A stretch of DNA of 64,000 nt from Scatophagus argus (Eukaryota > Chordata > Actinopteri > Scatophagidae). The stretch spans positions 19,353,535 to 19,417,534 of the forward strand of contig NC_058503.1 of assembly GCF_020382885.2 (NCBI RefSeq), in the 5' to 3' direction. Below are positions 43,667 through 56,100 of this stretch, piece by piece (position 1 is the first letter of the stretch; each line of letters begins with the position of its first letter). The notes below the pieces were generated by a model that was given only the letters and a program-made list of their open reading frames with translations, ran no database searches and had not been told where the DNA came from. Both the position numbers and the translations under genes were made by a program.

Positions 43667-44894
43667 CCTTGGTGTCTCCCTGTTGTGCTGTCAAATGATC
43701 AGTTTTCTTTGTAAAGGTCAGTTGTTTTGGGACCCCAAATTTAAGATTTTTTTTCAAAGTCACTGTTACAAATGAAAGGCTGGAAATTTCACAAATGTTT
43801 GTTTACATTTTGCAAAGAGGAGCATTTGATATTTATTGTATGCTGGTACAATACAGTGTTTTTGAGCAATAAGGGGAAAATAATTAATGGTCCACCCATT
43901 TGTCAACGTCTCCATGAAAACTGAGAAATGCAGCTGAAAGCTCCTGTAAAAGCTGTGAAATGGACCTTGAGTCAAGTTTTTCTTTTCATTAACTATTTCC
44001 AAGATCAAGGATGGACTTTCATGATCAACAGAATGTGATTTGTAGCAACTGTGTCATTGTATAATTAAAAACATGTTTTTCTTATGTCCTGTATAAAAGA
44101 TTTATGGTAATACATGTGTTTCATTATGTTTACTGTTACAGTACATGTTTGTAAAATGTAAAATTAGCTTTTGTTGTTCATCATTAAATGAGCTTCAAAT
44201 ATAAATTATTGGTAAATAAGGAAGCACAAGTAGTGAAAATCATTCAGTGTTTCATTGTTCTCTGAAGCGGTGTTGTGACTTGCAGTCGGGTGTTGAAACA
44301 AACAGCTCGGATTCTCAAAAAAAAAAAAGGAGAAAAGAATAAGATGAAGCTTTTTTTTATTTTGACATCAGCATCAGGTACAATTTGACAGCCACAATTA
44401 GGTTACAATCTTGTATTTCTATCAGCATCTTAAATGAAGGATTATATCAGTCTAAACTACATGAAATCATCACCACGAATAAGAACATGTTGCTCTAATA
44501 ATGTTTGCATACGTGGTTGTCTTTTGCCACTCAACAAATGAATCATATCACTGGTAAAATTATACATTTGACACGTAGTGAACATTTGATTAATATAACG
44601 CAGATTGTAAAAAGCTTGTAGTGAAAAAATAAGAAATACAAACCTCACCTAGACTTATTCGAGCTGCAGCTATGAAATATTCAGCTTGAAGACAAACAAA
44701 ACATTTGAACCTGTGCGGTGTGATTCCTCTGCAATATGTGCTGAGCTCTGTTATGTAGTTTCAATAAGTGATGCAAACAGCCATTTCTTTCTGACAGTAA
44801 ATGTGCTTACTACAAATGCACTTCAGCTTGTTTTAGAAGTTTTCTCTAGCACTACTGGCTGCATTGTTACAGGAGACAGATAACAAAATACTCT
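43667..44894 (-). other. parp9: parp9 3' UTR and intergenic DNA
   Basis: No gene. On the minus strand AATAAA at 44357-44362 (reads TTTATT on the plus strand) is a candidate parp9 polyadenylation signal, about 535 nt past the stop codon. Confidence 0.4.
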
Positions 44895-47800
44895 TCACAC
44901 ATCGCGGATCTTACAGGTGATAATGTACTTGGGCAGAGCCTGATAACCACTGAATATGACGGAGATATTGGGTCCACTCACACTGTCGTACAGCACTTGT
45001 GAATCTGCCCCCACAGCAGGTGGCAGAATGAGACCTGGTTTACCAGGGCAGGACTTTCCTGTCAGCACCTCGGCCTCAACAAAGTGCAGATATTCCAAGC
45101 TTGGCTCCTTCCACACTTCCTTGGCACTTTCCACAGTGCTGGCAAAGTAGATGCCCTCTCCATATGCTGGATCTGTATGCACAGAAAAATATAATAAGAA
45201 AGAAAAATATACAAGAATAATAATTGTATGGGTTCTATGTGTCTTCGTTATGGTACCTTTTCTAACTCTGATGTTCTGTGTATGCGAGGCAATAATTCTA
45301 ATCTTGAGACCATAGAAAATTACTATCACATGCAAAGAATTAGTCTGCATTATCAAATGCCATTTGTAGATCAATTATCATACCATCAGGTGGTGCGTAC
45401 TCAGCATGGAATCCAATGCGGCTAACCATGTCGCAGAACTGTGCAGGTATGCGCTGAAACATTTTTTGAGATCTGGAGCAGTCTAGCTGTTTTTTCTTCA
45501 GATCAAAGAGCATCTCCAGTGTCGCATTCATCACTTTGTCCACCTAACCATGAAATATTTCACTGGTCAAGCAGTGGTTCAAAATACGACGTGCAGCAAC
45601 TCGTACACAACAACAACAACAACAAAAAAAACCCCAAATTGAAACAAGTTAGCACAAACACTCCTCCCTTTGAGCTTTGCCATTACTCTTAATTGTTTCC
45701 TACAAAACATCAAGCATGTTTCAGTTATACATACTGTACCTTCACGACATACAGCCCCGTATGTTTGAAGGCAGATAGTCTGTCTTTGAACTCTGAGCTG
45801 TTATCTTGAACTTCCTTTCTCTCAGAGGACACATCCACAGCCACCATCAGGGACATGGCATGCTCTTCTTCTTTGACAAACTCCCTCTGGGTGTTGCAGA
45901 GCATGGCCTCCACCTGCAACCCAGCCACTGCAACATCTTCGTTTGATTGACCGTCTACGGCTATGCTCGCATGACCTCTCTCAAAAAACTCCACAATAGA
46001 AATGCCATTTTTCATTAGACGGGACAGCTGCAGATGTTCTTCCTCGCCAAAGTGCAGGATGAAGTTGTTGTGAATAAGAACAGTACCAGAGCATTCAAAA
46101 AGGAGGTTGTACAGCCATCGCTCAGCCTCACGTGTCGCTACGTTGGAGGGGCCGGTCAGGCAGATCTGTGGAGTTGGAGCTCTGTGGCCTTGAAAGTCAT
46201 CTTGGAGCTCCAGTACTGGTGGGGAAGACATCATTAAGTCCACCATCTACCTATCAGTGCTGACATTTTAGGATTTTAGGACCACCTTTACTGTTAATAA
46301 TTTTAGCCACAGGACCGGACAGACATGCACTGCCAATATGCTGATTATTTTTACATTAGCCATACTATATTATTGATCCTCTTCACTGATGTTTTGGAAG
46401 ATAACAGCATGTTATCTTCACAGGCAGTGCATGTCTGCCTGTGTAGGGGGGTTACTCTGCTGGAGGTTTTCTCCTTTCTTTCCCCATTACAGAGTTTTTC
46501 CTTATCCAAATCAAATGTCTAAGGACAGAGGATGTCGTATGTTGTGCAGATTGCTTTTGCGAATTGCCTTGCTGGACAACATTACGTCACCTTTGTGTAC
46601 ATGAAATAATTTGAAATATTGTGTTACCGTGTCTGAAGCTGCCATCAGATGCCATTTGCTGGAGGTGTCTTATTTCTTCCTCAAAAGCCTGGAAAGAGAA
46701 GGTCATTAATCTACATATTTATCTCATGTATTTGAGACATGAAATACATGAATATACAATACATGAAATTTCCTTGAGTTATTCAGTTAGAGAGTAATGA
46801 CACCTGAACTTGGGCAACGGGACAATCCCAGTTAACAGCTCTGACATGACTGTATTTCATCTTAAAGATAGAGATTGCAATGATTCTCCATTAAAACCCA
46901 TTTCAGGTTTCAGATTTAATAACTGTTAGTTGCATTTACCCGACAAAGATCAGCGTGACTTTACAAAGTGTCACCTTTAAAGTCACTATTTGTATTCCTC
47001 TGTCCCCTTTTTGTTCTTTAGCACTTTGGTTTCTATGTAAGGCGTCTGAAGGAGCCTGTACATGCACATTTGTAATATGGTCATTCTATTCTAGATTATT
47101 CTGCATCGTGTGAGCTATACAACCTTAAATGTTTCACCATCAGAAGGAAATATGACAACATGAACTTCCATCTTCACTGTGGACGTCTGGGCAAAGTTGA
47201 TCAATGCACTTGACATGATTTGGACAACTTCTGTTTTCTTGAACCCGAGTCCTCCAGTGCCGATGGCAGGGAAGGCGATTGATTTGTGATGACTTGAGGC
47301 AGCCATCCATAAGCATTCCCTCATTGACTTAAAAAGCCTCTGTAATGAATGAATAATGCAAATAGACAAATTAATGAGGTGCATTTAATGCTACTTCAAA
47401 TATGTGTTTACTTGATCAACAAGACAAATGTAAAGTAAAAAAATAAATGAATAAATAAATGTGACATATTTAATCTAAAATTTGATTTATTAATAGTTTA
47501 GAACATTTCCGATTATAAATAAATACCCGTAACTCATACTGTACCTCCTTGTCTGTGCAGATAGTGTGATACACCTCTTTACACTGCAGGTTGTAGGATT
47601 TTGTGACGATAACAAGCCCCTTCATAACAACTTTGTCCATTTCTTGCTGTAGTCTGGGACCAGCTCTGTGCAGTATAGCTCTGGAGATCTCACCACTGTT
47701 CAAGTGTCGGTTCCATGTTGTGTTCACGATGACATCTGTCTGAGAGGATACAGAAACAAGGATGTTAAATAAAAAATGCACCAGAACGAGAACATAGCTT

Positions 47801-48858
47801 GTTGATATATATTAATAAAAAGGAAAAAATACCATGTAACATATGACATGAAGCACACGTTATGATACTGTCGATATATTATATATTATATTTTACGAAA
47901 ATAATATATGAAAATAATAATATAATATATGAAAAAAACTATTTAGAGATGAAAAAACTTTACAGACTCTTACCTTCTGATCCTGAATCAGACCCTTCTT
48001 CAGTGTCAAATGGACATTTCCCATCTGTACAGTATGTGTTGAGGCTTTGGCATCACTTCTGCGTTTCCCTGCTGCTGCCTGACTGTATAACATGGGCGAG
48101 CCGTGGGATAATATCTGACCACAGGCCCTCTCCATTTCCTTGACTGTAGGCTCGTCATTGTTAACAAGCATGACCTCTTTAGGATGATATCCTGAGTAGT
48201 TTTCATAGTAGAATTTCACGCTTTTGACTATGATGTCTGCACATTGTGGCAGAGGGTAGTTGAACAGGCCAGAGCTTATAGCAGGAATGGCAACACTCTG
48301 CAGACGGTTTTCCTTTACTATTTCAAGGATGTTCCTGATCACTCTGTTCAGGTGCCGCTCAGCAGAGGAAACTTCAGAATGGTGGGGATGTTTTGACAGT
48401 TGTGGGCCAACAGCATGAATTATCTTTTTGCATGGTAGTGATCCAGGATCCATGATTGCTGCATCTCCTGTATTCAAGGTCCCAAACATTTTGATAAAGT
48501 CATCGCTATCTTTTTGGATTTGTGGACCACCAGCTTTGGACAGAGACAGAGCAAGGCCACCATAATGCTGAAGATGGTCATTAGCAGCATTCACAACAGC
48601 ATCCACCGGGAAACTGGTGAGATCAGCCTTCCACACAGATACTTTAACGCCTGCAGCAAGCGTATACTCAGACCTTTTCTCTGGGACAACAGTTGGCCTT
48701 TTCTGCTGTGCAATGCTCAGGTCTGCTTCAAAATCCACACCATCGATGATGGCTACACATCCAAACTTGCTTTGAAGGACATCGCTCAGAGCAGGTCCAC
48801 ATTGTCTCACAATGCTGACTGAATGCCCATGAAGTGGAATATCCAATTTACTAGACAT
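44895..48858 (-). CDS. parp9: PARP9 (BAL1), macrodomain ADP-ribosyltransferase-like protein
   Basis: In mammals PARP9 pairs with the E3 ligase DTX3L in interferon signalling and DNA repair. Exons (descending): 48858-47974, 47739-47545, 47339-47124, 46688-46628, 46215-45740, 45543-45384, 45172-44895; phases agree; 756 residues (human 854). Macrodomain 1 is at about 71-250 (AVVNAANDHLQHYGG, IIHAVGP, AISSGLFNYP). Macrodomain 2 is at about 278-430 (VIVNTTWN, FPAIGTGGLGF). A middle region is followed by a PARP catalytic fold at about 610-756 (YGEGIYFA, VEAEVLTG, VIFSGYQALPKYI). The usual first triad His is Gln (IPAQFCDMV) and the third position is Ile, so NAD transfer is unlikely without help. A 5'-UTR exon ends at 49933. 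PARP15 and other PARPs are excluded by KFGC and this domain order. Confidence 0.92.
46320..46437. repeat. Foldback repeat in a parp9 intron
   Basis: A perfect 15-bp inverted repeat (CAGACATGCACTGCC at 46320-46334 and its complement at 46423-46437). Between the arms is a smaller hairpin (AGATAACA, GCA, TGTTATCT at 46399-46417). Confidence 0.8.
46480..46610 (+). mobile_element. Decayed retroposon 3' end in a parp9 intron
   Basis: GGAGGTTTTCTCC, CAGAGTTTTTCCTTATC and ACAGAGGATGTCGTATGTTG parallel the copy at 19258-19475. Confidence 0.4.
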
Positions 48859-50162
48859 GGTTCCTAAACAGAACTGTAGAAAAACAATGTGTGAGAAAAT
48901 TGTACAATGACACCAGTGTATTTGACACTCAGTGTTATTGCATTACAAACATCAGGCATACACCTTTACATGCTCAATTGATAGATACTTTGAGAAATAT
49001 GACTATGGGTTACAAAAGAACTGAGGTTATTTTATTGAGAGTCAATAAAAAATAAACGCAGAAAAAAGCTGTAACTTGCATTTGACTGTCTAGGAATCAC
49101 ATTTCTTCTGAGACAGGTATAATGAACTGTTCCATGGATGTAAACATTAATTTTATCCAAATTAATTTAATACTTCTAATACTAATAGTTCTGAAATATC
49201 CTACTATGCACTGGAAAATAAGCCACCAAGAACTTTACTAGTCTGTAGGGGATTCGCAATATACTTGTCTCCATACCAAGACGTAAGTGCTGTTCCCTTT
49301 TCACTCCAGTAGAGGGAGACAGAGAAGCGTATCTCACTCACATACACAAAAAAAGAACTACGTACGGAAGTGTTTGGTATACAACGTAAAAGGCTGTATG
49401 GTTGTCCTGCTTGGAAGTTACTGTTCAGTGAAGTTATTAAGATTCCCCTTTTCTGCAAAATGTGCAAAGCTACACGGGAATCTAAAACTGTATTAAAATC
49501 AGCTATAATAACAACTGCAGCCTTGTTCCGTATGTGCATTAGCTCGTATATTGCCATTTTTAAGTGCTCATATACTTAATTTTAATAGTTTTCTTCTGCA
49601 CACGGGACAACTCAAAGCCTGTTTATGTTTGGTAAAAAGGTGCACATATGGATGACTATGTATGATACTGTGTGTGTGTCATTTTTACCATTTACAAGTT
49701 TCTTTCGTTTTTGTCAAATGATGTGATCATTAATGGCTTACGTTTTTTTTCTGAAATATCAGCGCGTGCAACCTCGCGCACAGACGTTCACGAGACGTCA
49801 AAACAAGCTATTTTATGACCAGCTTTTATAAGCCAAACATGTATTTCGACGCTTATAGTCAGTTTAGCAAAGCACACTTTCAAATTAAAGGACACGATTA
49901 CGAGTATTGTGCTGAGAGATGAATGTACTCACCAACCACTCAGGGAAAGTACGGAGGAAAAACAGAAAGCGAAAAGGTTGGAAGTCTTCAAACTGCGCCT
50001 CTGGATGAATATTAGCCAAGTTTTATGCGAGTTTAATTGGACGTTTGTTGCACACCTCTGCCCTTGTCATCTATGTATCTGCGTCAACACTCCGCCGTGT
50101 GATTTACAAAGAAACAAAAGTGAAACCAAACAACGCAGGGCAGAGACTGCGGGACGGCAGCG
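48859..50162. promoter_or_regulatory. Divergent parp9/parp14 promoter with two ISRE-like motifs
   Basis: The two genes start back to back. On the minus strand a parp9 noncoding exon ends at 49933 (GGTTG|GTGAGT) and splices to 48873, 15 nt before the ATG. An IRF/ISRE core GAAAGCGAAA is at 49965-49974. A second site, AAAAGTGAAACC, is at 50116-50127, only about 40 bp before the parp14 ATG. No TATA box is evident. Both families are interferon-stimulated in vertebrates, so a shared inducible promoter is likely; this is inferred from motifs only. Confidence 0.6.
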
Positions 50163-53100
50163 ATGGCGGGCACACACTCGTATGCCCTGCTCGTCGAGCT
50201 CGAAGAAAACAGCGTGGCGAAGTTAAAAAACAAGTTAGTTAAATACTTTCAAAGTAAAAAAGCTAACGGTGGTGACTGTGAAGTTGACTATGAAAACGGC
50301 AGCAGGACAGCGGTGCTCCGCTTCCGCAGAGAGGAGGGTAAGTATGGCCCAACAGATCAGACCGTATGCGCTGATTTGTCATTAAAACAACAGTTTCAGT
50401 CAGTTGACGTCTTTGCTGAAGATGATGCTTTGTTTTGTCACAGACCAACAAAATGTTTTGGCGAAAAAGACGCATCAGATTAGTTTGGAAAAAGGCGTGT
50501 TGAGGATGACAGTTCGCTTACCAACAGAGGAGAAAACAACGCAAGTAAGTGCACAAAATGTAACAGGAAGAAGCACCATCAGCTGTAGTGTGCTTTGTGC
50601 CCAAATTGACACCTTTTTGAGACCTCACCTCAGTAAGTTTCTGTTGTTTCAGTTATGGGAGGCCACACACAATGAGAGACGTACCATCTCTTCTGTCAGT
50701 CATCCTATAAATTATAAATGATATTGCAGCGATTTTCATTTATCCCTCGGTTGATGAGAGTCGCTGGAAGACTTTCTCAGACTCAAACGGGGCTGTAGTT
50801 CTTATAAGAATAGACAGAATATGTGAGACAAGCTGTTAAAGACAGGAAGAACTGGCCCTGTACAGCTTCTGTCCAATGGGTAGTCACATGGGTAACCAGA
50901 AGGAAGGCTGAGAAAGAAAGCTAAGGCACTGCTGCATGTTCTTTTCGGTATTGGGTGTTGTTTTGTTTGTTTGTTTGTTTTTTTAAATACATATATATCA
51001 TAAAGGTTTAAACCAAAAGTACAAAACACTTGGAAAGCATTGTCGTAAAGTTATTTACCTGACACAACGGCTGTTCATTTGCCTGATTGGTTCCCTTTTC
51101 AGACAAGCTAAAACGCAGGGCACTGTGCCATGTGAAACTGATTACGTGAGATACCAAAGTGATACTTGCACAGGTTATTAAAATACATATTTTTGCCATT
51201 CTATACAGGAAGCTCAGCCTGGTCAATGCAGCGAGAAATGTAAGTATTCATTAAAACAAATACTCGTTTCACTCTTTAGCTGTGAAGTGTGTATTGTCAC
51301 ACACACACACATATGACTTATGTATACACCTTATATACTTTAGTCATCTTAATAAATGCTGTATATCTGGATATAACAAGCACCATCCGGTCAGTTTTCG
51401 GTGAAAATTGTAACAAAAAAGTGTTCTGATGTAGATGAGTGTCAGATCAATAAGCATGTTTTTATGTGTCCAAAGGTGATATCATAACTTTGTATGTTGC
51501 TCCTAAACCAGGAAGCACTATATTTACTAAAATCTTGTTAAGATAATCTCTTATGTTTTTGCTTAGCCGTGTAAGTGTGATAAATTTCTTTAATGTGCAA
51601 AATTTGTATTGTGTATTTTGGTTTGTCATTGTGGCCACATGGCTTTGCACTTGTTGAGGCCTCAGAATTTCACATAAATACATTACATAAGCATAAATTA
51701 GTTTCATTTTTGGATTGACTACATACTTCTCCACTTGTCTCACTTTCTCTTTGTCTCTCTTTTAAGTCAGTTTGGGTAGTTTTTTTTATGCCATATAAAC
51801 ATCAGTAAAAAATTAATTAGCGCAGCCCAGCGGTGTCGGATTTGTTTTAAGTCACTGAGATGATCTAAAATGGCTGCCAGGTCACACCACTCCCTTTTCC
51901 CAGGGGGCACTGACAGGGTGCACATACTAGTAGGACTCCTAGTAGTAAACAGATGAGAGCAACGCATCCAGGTACTGCAAATTCCAAAATCTTTGCCAGT
52001 TTAATTGCATAAAATAAGAACAACAATCTCCCTCTTGCCAGTGAGGCAAAGAATTATGTCATTGCCAGTCAGTGATGAGGTTTTGGCATGGTGCCACTTA
52101 GTTTTCACTTTGACTCTGGTACTTTTACAGCATTTGTATTCCCCCAAAAGGGGTGTGGTCATTCTCAGTACAGGAATTAGGAACTGATGTATGCCAGCTC
52201 TCATGTACAGGCTACAAAAGCACCCAAAGAAATGCTGATGACTTTGCAGATTTGTTTAGGACAAGTTAGGGAACATCTTTTCAGTTAATAATGCACAGAC
52301 AGTAACTATGTAGTATTATAAAAATTGAAAAGCAAAATTAGATGATCCGACTGCATATTAAGGTATGTGGTAAATTCATACTCTTCATACTTATTACTGT
52401 ACATTGTCCCAAGACAGAAGTTCAAGTTCAGAAGTTTTTTTTCTTAGGTGAGAAACACTTGGAGTAAACATTTTATTCATGTTTGGCTGTTCTTAGTGTT
52501 AAATTATCTGACTCAATTACTTATCCCTCATGTCTCATTAGCAGCAGATGTTGCTTTGAACACCAAACCATCCAGCGCTGATGAGGACACACCTGCAGTC
52601 GAAGTTCAGATGGAGGGGGAAGGTGGACTCGATGAAACAGCAGACGAAGAGCTCTGCTCCACTTCGGCTGTTTTAGGAAATGTTCCAGAGACATTAAGCC
52701 TGGAGTTTTTGAATATGCTGGTGGAGAATGTTTTAAAGGATCCTGACTCTCCATCTGCCTCTCATGACTTCACTTTGGAAGTCATTCATGGTACCTCTTC
52801 TGCTGTGGTGACTTTCCAGAGTGGAAAAGGTACTTATTTAGTATGTTTTTGTGTGTTAATAGTTAAAGAGATGGACCGATATGTTTTGCAGTGCCCATAC
52901 TGACACAGATTATTAGTAATCAAGGACAGAGATAACCAATCTTTACAAGCAATACACATTTACTGCAAGAATTAAAACTGCAGTGTCATAATTTAGAATA
53001 ACCATCATGGAATATAACTAAGTACAATTTCCTCAAGTATATATGTAGAATTCTTAGGTACTTGTGTCTGAGTATTTCCATTTTCTGCTACTTTGCTTCC

Positions 53101-56100
53101 CCTCCATTATATTTTTCTAGCAAAATATTGTAGTTTTTATTCCTCTACATTTATAAGTAGAGGATTTACACTAGATACTTAGAACTTCACTAGTTACATC
53201 AGATTATTCAATGTTGATAGGCTACAACTTGTGACTTGTAAGTGATTGGATAATTAGCAGAAAGTGAGATTGTTTAAGTGCCTTAATTAGCTATCACTGC
53301 CTTACAGAAGCCACGGATTTTGTGACAAGATGCCCCCAAAACAGGATGTTCACAAAGAAGGGACTATCAGTTCAGCTTCTTGAGGTCACAGAGCAAGTTG
53401 TAGTTGAAGACCTACAAAACATTAGTGAAGATCTCCTCTGCCTGCATTTTGAGAATGCATGTGGGGATGTGGAAGATGTTGTGCTTAATGAAGTTGAACA
53501 TTCTGCCATCATCACCTTTAAAGACCACAAAGGTAGTGCAGTTCAAGTACATATTTAATGTTTCTTAGTGAATATACATAAATATCAAAGATTACCACCT
53601 TTAACTGAATTCTAGACAATATGACAACGTAATGTTTGATTGTAATTTCTCTCCCCATAGCTGTTCAGAAAGTCATGAAGAAGAAGCAAACCATTAAAGG
53701 GGAAGAGATCAAAGTCTATCCTTTTTACAGATCTTTGGGAACAGCCCTCTATGGCAAAGACAAGCCTTCACTAAAACTCCCTGCAGCCATCTCTGAACAC
53801 ATTGACAATGCTGTTTGGAGATATTTAAAGGACAATCAATCAGCAGTAGAGAACATACATAGTGACTTAAAAAAACACTTCTGCTCTGTGAATCTCAACC
53901 AATCCACTGTGTGCTTGTACCCTGTACCGTCACTACTCCAGCAAAAAGACGCCAAAGCCATCATCAAGGACTGGAAGGATACTGTTAAGTCTGCTTTTGC
54001 ACAAGCTCTGTCAAAGTTCAGATCCCTGAAGCTTCAGCCAGAGTCAGACGTGTGGGAAGAGTCTGAGGAGAAGATCAGACAGATGCTACTGAATGAGGAT
54101 GTGGTTGTAGTGCCTGATAAAGCCAGTGGTGTCTTATCAGTCGCTGGCCTTGTGGCTGATGTCAACAGAATGGAGCCACATCTCTGTGACGCTGTAAACA
54201 AAATTGTCAAAAGGTTGCAGAGGGAGAAATCAACCACAAGTCAAGAGGTGAAAGTGTCACCACAGATTTTTCACATCCTGTGTCAAGATGGTCTTCAGGA
54301 CAAGTTGCTACGCGTGTACCCAGAGCTCAAAATGTCATTCAGGAAAGATAGTTCAGATTTGATATTAATTGGTTTACCAGATGAGATTATGGCAGCAACC
54401 AGAGTTATATATGATCAGATGTTTGCATTAAAACGGCAGAATTTAGAAATAGATATGTTTGTGCTTGAATTGTTGAATGATGAACAACCCGAGGAGCTTA
54501 CAAAAGCTCTGCTCACATCTAATGGAATAAATGCAGCATTGGAGATCAATGCACAGAAGCTGCAGCTCCTTGCTGTTTCTGACAGAGATTTGGATATTGC
54601 TCAAGATCATCTGGGAAAGATACTAATATCTCAGTATAACAATGTTGAAGATATTAATGTCCTGGAGAAACCAGAGTGGAAGCAGCTGGTCAGTCAGTTA
54701 GAGAAAGCCAGCAATAAACCATGCAGTGGAATTAGAATTCACACTACTGGTCAACAAGTTGTGGTGTCTGGCCACAAGGATGGTGTTGTAAAGGTTAGCC
54801 ATGAACTTCATGACTTTTTAACAGAGAATGCTCAGGTGGAAGAAACTGTTGTAGTCAAGAACAATACCATAGTCAGGTATATTGAAAAGCTTGACTCATC
54901 TTGGTTGGAGCAAGTGAGTGGCAAAGTGGCGGTGTCTTACAGAAAAGAGGCCATCTGTCTAAGTGGTTCTAGAGTTGATGTCACAAAGTGCAAGACTTTG
55001 GTTGAAAACATGGTCTCTTCTGTGTTCTTTGAAAGTTTCAAATTCTTCAAACCTGGAATGAAGAAGTTCTTCAAGGATCAAGAATCTATGTATGTCAACT
55101 TAGTTGATATGAAAACTGGCTGCCTGGTCCAGCTTGTTGATGAGACTAGTGGTGGACCGGGTGATTTGGCCCACACTCAAGTACCAAAACCTGTATACCA
55201 GCTTCAGACATCTGATGGAGTGGAGATAGCTATTTGCAAGGCAGATATGTGTAGCTACCCGGTGCATGCAGTTGTCAATTCTTCTAATCAGAACTTGAAA
55301 CTTGATGGAGGTCTTTCAAGAGCACTTCTTAATGCTGCTGGCCCTCAGTTACAGGATGAATGTGACAGATTAATTAACTCGAATGGACAGGTCAAGCCTG
55401 GAGACTGTGTCGTAACTGGTGCCGGGGGGCAGCTTTGCTGCAAGACAATCATTCATGCAGTGGGACCCAACTTTGATTCAGCTAAATCCAAGAAGTCTCT
55501 GGCACTGTTGAAAAAAGTAGTTAAAGGAAGCCTAGACCTTGCTGAATCACATGGATGTGTCTCTGTGGCTCTGCCCACAATTGGCAGAAGCCTAGGCTTC
55601 CCTCTCAATTTATGTGCTGCCACCATCATCGGTGCAGTGAAGGAACACTGTGATGAAAAATATGATGACAACAGCCTGAAGAGGATCCATTTTGTGGACA
55701 TTGACGACAGTGCTATTAAGGCTATGGAGGCAGCTGTCAGAAAGGATTATGGAAATCATGGTGTTAGTCATTCTCAACAAACTCTTCCTGTATCTCCACC
55801 TGTGAGCCATGCTGGACCTGATCCAAACTGCTTGGGGCAAGTGCAGACCAAACAGGGCTTGGGCATCACTCTCATGAAAGGAAATATCCAGGATGCCACG
55901 GTAAATTGGATTTTTTCCTTTTGTTCACTAGCTGTAAACCATTAGTTTAAGGGTGAAACATTCATAGGATCTCATACAGAATATAGACCACAGCAGTATG
56001 TAGCATTAATGATTGACCCTGTCTTCTAGCTCTTGAGTATCCCCATAATTGAATGTGGTCATATAGCGCTTGACTGATTATTTTCTCATTGATTGTTACA

